64,000 nucleotides of DNA, taken from NCBI RefSeq assembly GCF_000340215.1, contig NW_006921540.1, forward strand, positions 180,377 to 244,376. The letters are read 5' to 3'. The position numbers were made by a program, and so were the translations under genes. The DNA comes from Pseudocercospora fijiensis CIRAD86. Lineage: Eukaryota > Ascomycota > Dothideomycetes > Mycosphaerellales > Mycosphaerellaceae. Positions 57,780 through 64,000 of the stretch are shown here, piece after piece. How positions within the stretch are numbered: the first letter of the stretch is position 1; each line of letters begins with the position of its first letter. The notes under the pieces are model-generated. The model searched no databases. It saw only the letters and a program-made list of their open reading frames with translations, and was not told where the DNA came from.

Positions 57780-59240
57780 GCGGATTCTACTACCGACGTT
57801 ATAAAACCATTTTTCCTAGGCCTAATCGCGATAATCGCGACGATCCTATCGATCGCGAGCGATCCTAGCGATAGGATTAAATCGACTTGATAATAAAAAT
57901 CATTATATTATACTATACTAAAAGTAGACCAATTTTTATCTTATATTACTAAGCCGTAAACCTTCTAGATAAAAAAAGATAGTATAAAGAAAAGAAAAAT
58001 CGCTTTTCTAGAAATTCTACTTACTAGTTTGATTTTTTTTCTAGTAGGTTCACGGCTTAGTAATATAGCAGAAAAGTACTCTCTGTTTTTACTATATTAT
58101 TATAAAAAAATATATATATATATAAAATTTCGAGATTTCCTAAGAAACTAAAGCTAGGAAAAAGAAAAAAAAAGTAATATAGTATTTTAGCTTTTTCTAC
58201 CCTATACTTTACTATTTTTTAGAAATCTTACACGTAGAACTTAAAGCTCTAATTACTAATAAGACTATTATAGATTTTTAACTTTTAAGACCTAGTAGTT
58301 ATCTTAGAATCTAGAAAAGAATCTCGAGTATCTCGAGTATACTTTTTTGCAAAGTTCTGCTTATTAAGCGTCGGCTTTTAAACAAAAAAAAACCTTAACG
58401 TAATCTCGGCTATATATTTAGCGAAACCTATACGATAAAAAATTATCTATTAAAAAAAGCCTATAAAACCGCTAAATTTAATATATATAAGTACGTAATA
58501 CTCTAGAATACCTTATAGTAGTAAGTAGTATAGTATAGTTAGGCTCTAAGTCCCGCGTCCTTTACGTTCCTAGGAATTTCGGATATTTCTTAGCCTCTTA
58601 CTCCCTTAAATTTCGGGACTACCTATTCTAGAGATCGCTTGTAATAGATCGTAATCCTATTAGATAAGATTTTTAATATATAATTCTAACAATCCTAACG
58701 ATCCTTAGCAATCTTATTAATAAGATCGTCGTAATCGGAAAAAAAGTTTATCGTAATAGAAGATAGTAAGAAGTAAAGCTTTAGAAAACCCCCTACTTTT
58801 ACTCCGACCGTCTATAATATAATAATAAAAAAAACAAATCCTAATATATATAGTAGTATATAACGAGTTTTCTTTTCTAAAAAGGAAGAGGAGATTAGTA
58901 TATAGTATAGTAATAGTAGTATAGAAAGAGTATAGAAAGACTTAGCTATAGGATTCCTAATAATTCGAAGCTATATTATAACTAGAGCGGTAATATATCT
59001 AATAAAAAAAAGATAATATTATCTTCTTCTTCTTCTTCTCTATAGCGGCGGTCGTTCTTCTATTTATACGGCTTTCTATTAGTAGGTAGTAGTACGTTAT
59101 AATAAGATACTAGCAATATAATAAATGCTAGCTAGTAACTGTTATTCTATCTCTCTATTCTAGACGCTATCGCTATGCAATTTAAACAAAGATTTAAAAC
59201 CTCCCTATATGCTTCTCTACTAGCTAGATAGCTAGCTTTG
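57780..59240. other. RIP-scarred AT-rich DNA with local inverted repeats
   Basis: Extremely A/T-rich, with a cluster of CGATCGCGAGCGATC-like motifs at about 57,825-57,885 and one clear hairpin-forming repeat (57943-58066). No coding remnants were recognised. Composition returns to normal at about 59,240. Confidence 0.45.
57943..58066. repeat. Inverted repeat with about 55-bp spacer
   Basis: 57943-57977 and 58033-58066 are inverted copies sharing ATATTACTAAGCCGT and CTAGA-A7, with a few mismatches. Could be the ends of a tiny MITE or a transcript hairpin. No target duplication is evident. Confidence 0.6.
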
Positions 59241-59544
59241 TTAAATTTCAAGTCTATCGCAGATCAACGTCTAGGTGCGGTTCTGAAATAGGTAGCCACC
59301 TCGTATGGATATGTATGTAGCTCTCTACAGTAATGCCTCCGAAAGCACACGAGTCGTCAGTAGCGAAGATCGAGAATCAAGAATCCTGCATCATGCCGGC
59401 TTTCGTGGCATGTTGGAGCACGCAGCGCCGACGACGATCATCAGGGGAGGATTTTTGGGGGTTCCTTGCCTTTGATCCTTCAAGCTATCGGCCTCGTGGT
59501 ATGTATGATAAGTGGCATAAATTCGTGATTCATCGCATTGTGCG
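59241..59544. other. Repeat-to-gene transition, likely 3' UTR of the C2H2 gene
   Basis: About 300 bp of normal composition. One 71-codon plus-strand frame has no recognisable domain. Confidence 0.5.
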
Positions 59545-60899
59545 TTAAAAAGGTTCGGTCCTGGGTATCATGAAGGCGGAAGGTGTTTGTTGATGGTGAG
59601 AAAAGAATTGATGAGGACTTGTGTCATGCGGTGCAGCGGAAGAAGTAGAAGGACTGAATCTGTCTCCGCGTTTCCTGACTTGTTCGCGACGAGGGCAGCC
59701 ATCATCGACGTGACGGCGAAGCGTGTCTTTTCGTGCGAAGGCGCTGAAGCATAGTGGGCAGTGAAAGTTTCGTGTCTTCAGATGGACCTGGGTATCTTTA
59801 TTAGCACTTGCTTTCAAAGTCAAGGTAGTCCAGGTTGCGCGACACTTACGCTTTGCTCGTGCCGCATGAGGTCAGTCCGTCTAACAAAGCGCCTCTTGCA
59901 GTCAGGGTACGGACACGCATGAGGTTGCTCTCGCTCAGGGTCGTGTGTCTCCATGTGGGCTTTCAGGTTGTAGCTGCGCTGGAACAGTTTGCCGCACTTG
60001 TCACACTCGCAGGTTGAGTTGGCATTTGTAGTGTATCCGCGCTTCACTCGCCCATCGCCGCCAGGACTGCGTGCGTCTTCTGAAGATAGTGCTCTACGCG
60101 GTGAGCGCGATGCGGGATCCGTCATCGGCTTCGTATGGTCTGCTTCAACCTTGGTTTGAGCGAAGATGGCTGCGAATGAGGCTTGTTCCGCAGCACTCAG
60201 AGGAGGTGTTGTGTAGATGTCGCCAGGATTGACGTGTGAGGGTGTTGTGTATGGCGCGAGGCCAGGAACGGAGTATAAACGGTCTTTGCTGCGATCCGCC
60301 GCTTCTTCCTGCTTGATACTTGGTGGACTCACGGGCTGCACGCAACCATCAGAATGCGCGCAAGGCGAAGATGCGACAACTGAGGAAGCAGAGCTGATGG
60401 TGTAATTTGAGTTTCTGGAAGAGGCTTCGCAAGCCGGGGGGTTGAAAGGTGTCGTATAGCCTGATACTGCCCCGAAAGCTGTCGAGGTATTCATCGGAGT
60501 CGAAGAGGAGTACCATTGATCGAGCGCCGAAGAATACTGCGAATTGTCTTGGTGGGCGACAGGTGAGAGCAGCGAGGCATTCGAACAAGGCCACGACACC
60601 GATGCGGCCAGTTCGTTGGAAACGGAATAACGAGAATCGAAGATGGGTTGTGCTGGGTTGGGGAGAGACTCAAGACCTAACCGTCGTGCAGGTTCCGAAG
60701 GCCATGGCATGGATTGCGAAATCGTGTAGGGGTCTTGAATCGAAGATTCGGCGGCAGACCATCGTTCACTGCTGAGGTTGTTTTGCTCGTGAGAGTCATG
60801 CGATGTAGTTGGGTCAGGTGTGGTGGGCTGGCAGAGATTGTAGTCCTGCCAGTCCTGCATCGTTTGCCTTGATCGTTCTTGGGGGGGATACCAGCTCAT
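59545..60899 (-). CDS. C2H2 zinc-finger transcription factor
   Basis: Nuclear regulator of 430 residues in two exons: 60899-59850 and 59787-59545 (62-bp intron, donor GTAAGT, acceptor CCCAG). The ATG at 60899 has a good context (AAC at -3); the frame runs slightly further upstream without an ATG. The N-terminal 290 residues are Ser/Pro/Thr-rich and disordered-looking. Three fingers follow at the C-terminus: C299/C302/H315/H319, C329/C334/H347/H352 (split by the intron) and a C2HC type C360/C363/H376/C381 ending in DDGCPRR. This finger block is conserved among filamentous ascomycetes, but I cannot attach a characterised gene name. A short Ser/His-rich tail ends the protein. It transcribes toward the repeat block and is undamaged. 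Confidence 0.88.
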
Positions 60900-61640
60900 G
60901 TTGAAGCACGTCGGAGGGATTCGTGGAGGATTTGCGTTCGATCCAGCTGGGGGCCGAACGAGCAAAGATATACCGGCTCGCAATGGACGTCATGAGGCAC
61001 TGGTGCATCGACGAGTGGTTGCCAAAAATGCATCAGAGGCAGTGTTGCTACCAGCGAGCGGTTAAGACATGACAGTCGCCGAATTGAACGGACAACATTG
61101 TCTCTGGGCACGAGCGGCATAAGATGGCGAAGTTGCGAGCAGAGCAGGGGAATGCGTTTGCGTTTGCCAGGTTCATGGAGGCTATGTGGGCGGTTGTGGC
61201 TGTCAGGATGAAGAGAGTTCGCATGCATGGGGAACTGCGTCTGCGTAGGAGCCGGCGAGAGGCTTCGCTTGCTGCATCGTCAGCCTTGGCGCAAACCGCC
61301 AGAACGAGGCCGGGGTGGGGTGGCAGGTGCGATCGCAAACGCGGGCCGAATCACACTCCGTCCCGCGAATGTACAGGGCAATCCTGGTCGCGGGATCGTG
61401 AAGCGAGAAACTCAGACGTCGGCACAACTCAAAGTCCTGCAAAGACTAAAGACGGACGGAACTTGCATCTGCCTCGATCCTTGCTTCCCCGAGGGGCCGC
61501 GCCGCGCTTAACATGTGTCTTAAGCGCGGAGGGAGACGGTCGATTTTGTGGGGCGTGCCGGGGGCCCTCTCATCTCCACCACACGTGATGCCGCATGCCG
61601 CATGCCGCATGCCGCCCGCAACGTGCTTTCGAGCATCACC
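60900..61640. other. Upstream region of the C2H2 gene and end of YVC1
   Basis: About 740 bp without a supported gene; several overlapping short frames. A GCATGCCGCATGCCGCATGC-type tandem repeat lies at about 61,590-61,613. Confidence 0.5.
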
Positions 61641-64000
61641 TCACGCACGCTCTGCAGGCGTGCCATCCTCAAGCAAATCAGACCAGATCTCGACCTGCGC
61701 TTGGAGATTAGCGATGGCAGCCTTCAATCCTTCCGGAGACTCCGATGCCGGCTGCTGCTTCGGCGCGAGCACCCCCCTTGTCTCACGCGCTTCTCTGTCG
61801 AATGGAAGACGTCTCTCCGCCGGTAGCCTCTTCCTGCACAGCGGCCGGCGCAATGAGGTTGACGACTGGAGGCTTAGCCTGTTTGAAATGCGAAAGGAGC
61901 CGGCGCCACGGCGATCAAGGATCCTAAGCGCCCGTTCATACCCAAGTATGCAGGCCACAAGAGGTGCATGTGTCGCCTTGAGCAGCACTATCCGCATTTT
62001 CCGCACGTGTTGTGCAGAGAACACCAACCGGAGTGGTCGAAGCATCAAGGGTAGGAGATTCTGTTGGGATGAATGATTAGCTTTCGAATGCAAGTGCAGC
62101 AGCCGGCCTCCGACTACTAGTCGAGCTATCGAGGTCCCGCTGTTGGCCTGCGGAGCACCAACACCTGAGCACGCAAACACTGGAGATCATTCGCTCACTG
62201 CAGAGTGTTGGCCGTCGTGTCTTTCCATCGTGGCGTGTGGCCCAGGCCTCACATGCTCCACGGCGATGCACGAGCGGTTTGCGCCACAGCAGTGCAGGGA
62301 CGGGCCACTGCTATTCTGGCGGCGCCATTACAGGAAGGTGACGAACTTACCAGCACAGGGTAGAAATATGTCAACCGGTTGGACGTCGAGGCCTGCCCAG
62401 ATTAGTGTGGGGAATGGGTCGACTGGAGCCTGGTGTAACTACCTCGAGCACGTAGACACTGTACTGTGCTTCGCCATCAGCTCAGCTCGGTATAGCCACA
62501 TAACAATGGCGCAGCCAACTTACAGTGTAGAGATATTCGTCTTTGGCATGCTCCATGACCTTGTGCAACGGAAGGGTGTCAGCCAATGGTCCAAGTGATG
62601 GGCGCTTGCGTCGGACAGGGGTTGGATAACTCACGCGGTCCAACGTGTTACTCAGGATCGATATCATAGCACCTTGCAGCAAGAAACTAGTGAGAGCACA
62701 GAACACTAACATTATAGCGACGCCCAACACAGGACTGATCTGTTCTTGTTAGTGAAAGTCTGATGCCGCGCTCTCCAACGATGACCAACCTGTTCTGCAG
62801 TGTCCTGCGCAGCTTGGGATCAGTATGCATGACACAGGGTGTTGCCATCCTAACTTACGAAGCCGAGGTAGCTTGAACCAAAGAAGACCTTGATCAGTAT
62901 CCAATTGATGTGGCCGAAAGTGTATTGGCCTCGCGCCAGGAATGAGAAGCAGGTGGAGAATCCTGTTGGGTGTTAGTCCTCGTACTCCTGTGCCAGCGAG
63001 GGCCTACCTCGTACCAACGTAGAGTATCGCAACGAGCGACAGGAATTTCACGAAGTCGATGGTCTGTCATCGTCAGCATTGTCTGTGGGGTATCCTAGAG
63101 GTTATGAGGATGACACTGGCCATCGCTTTCAACACTGGAAGCAGCATGCCAAAGTACGGGTGGAGACTGAGCAGTGAGCATATCCTGTCGCAGAAGCAGT
63201 GGTCAGTCTAGACGTCTGGTCAGTAGAGGTGCACTTTGTTGGAGCTTACCTGGGTATCAGGAAAAGAGCCTCGAGCGACAGAATGTCGAATGCAACATCG
63301 GTCGCGTGTGGATGTCCTTGCAAGCCGATCATCCTAGCGACGAAAAAGGCCACGCCGACGAAGATGATTCCAAGGTCCCATAGAGACCAGAAATCGGTCG
63401 CGTAGAATGTCGAGCCAGCATCGCAATACTCCACGAACTCTGCACTCGGCGTCAGCAAAGCACTCGAAGAAGCTCAAGCACTGTATACCGTTATAGGTGA
63501 ACGAAGCAAGCCATATATACAGCATGACTTCTGCTGCAGTCACATCCGACGTGTGCTTCTGCACCAGCACGACATAGTAGAATGTCAAGAAGCCTGCGAA
63601 GAACAAGACTTCGAAGACCTTCAAGTAAAGCGGTACACGCAGGCGGCAGTAAGGATCTGCTACCTTGGGCCGGTACACCTTTGCTTCCTTGCATGAATGC
63701 GTGCTCAACGTCTCCCAGAATACAATGTCGCCTTTCCAGATCCCGTCAATGATGTGTTGAATGGTCTTCTGTCGCAGGAACTTCTTCGCATCTGACACGG
63801 CTGCAATCTCCAGAGCATTTAAACCAGCAAAGGTGGAGGAGAAATCAGATTGGAATGTGTCGGTCGGCAGTCGAGGTGACTCATCGTAGAAGGAGTCCTC
63901 TAGCCGGGGGGAAGGTGTGTCCAGCAAGGGTGCTCGCTCGTTTTCAGCTTCTTCGAGAAATTCATCGTCGGCCGCCTCAATGTCACCATTGGTCTGCGCG
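61641..64000 (-). CDS. YVC1: Vacuolar TRP-type cation channel YVC1, 5' end outside the window
   Basis: Calcium-permeable channel of the vacuolar membrane, activated by stretch and PI(3,5)P2. Eleven exons are readable: 64000-63489, 63439-63250, 63184-63121, 63063-63015, 62962-62859, 62804-62790 (15 nt), 62739-62635, 62559-62524, 62463-62443 (21 nt), 62392-62351 and 62060-61641. All joins keep frame; the donor after 63121 is non-canonical (GCCAGT), or the exon may end at 63115. Family landmarks in order: GDIVFWETLS, FYATDFWSLWDLGIIFVG, RICSLLSLHPYFG, the pore-side NWILIKVFFGSSYLGF, ISPVLG, VMEHAKDEYLYT, and the C-terminal NLLPLMLRPLRL followed by VRKMRIVLLKATHAP. The C-terminus forms a short coiled-coil-like helix. 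The frame is open to the right edge with no ATG, so the start lies beyond 64000. Confidence 0.9.

Noticed and set aside
21534..59240. The AT-rich region as a centromere
   Set aside because: It consists of identifiable RIPped transposons with genes on a short island; nothing in sequence alone marks CENP-A chromatin.

Overview
The window is nuclear DNA of a filamentous ascomycete (Pezizomycotina, probably Dothideomycetes). The reasons are short GT-AG introns of about 50-80 bp, Zn2Cys6 regulators, a Git3-type GPCR, and long AT-rich repeat blocks carrying the CpA-to-TpA scars of repeat-induced point mutation (RIP). I infer the class; I cannot name the species.

Layout. Positions 1-21.5 kb are gene-dense: a pepsin-like secreted protease running off the left edge, ALG2 (N-glycan assembly), a PlsB-type glycerolipid acyltransferase, a Zn2Cys6 regulator divergent from an allantoate/nicotinate-type MFS transporter, FIG4 (PI(3,5)P2 phosphatase), UBA1 (ubiquitin E1, interrupted by a 100-N gap) and an unusual regulator with three Zn2Cys6 clusters followed by C2H2 fingers. 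From 21.65 to 33.3 kb lies the first RIP-scarred block: an internally deleted piggyBac-like copy, a chromodomain Gypsy element (A) and a longer piggyBac-like element. A 3-kb island holds an intact Git3/GPR1-like receptor gene. From 36.9 to 55.4 kb there is a Russian doll. A decayed reading frame is split by a Mutator-like (MULE) element with 9-bp target duplications. The MULE is split by Gypsy B (5-bp duplication TAACT), and B is split by Gypsy C (5-bp duplication TTATC). After a short unassigned stretch, an opposite-facing Gypsy relic and featureless AT-rich DNA run to about 59.2 kb. The right end carries a C2H2 regulator and an intron-rich YVC1-type vacuolar TRP channel that continues past the window.

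How the genes relate. The single-copy genes are mostly housekeeping and do not form an obvious biosynthetic cluster. FIG4 and YVC1 both belong to vacuolar PI(3,5)P2 physiology but are 46 kb apart. The divergent Zn2Cys6/MFS pair could be a regulator and its target, on position alone. The most informative part is the repeat block. It gives a readable insertion order, and each of three Gypsy copies carries an 11-nt match between the LTR and the base next to the LTR that fits Tf1-like self-priming of reverse transcription.
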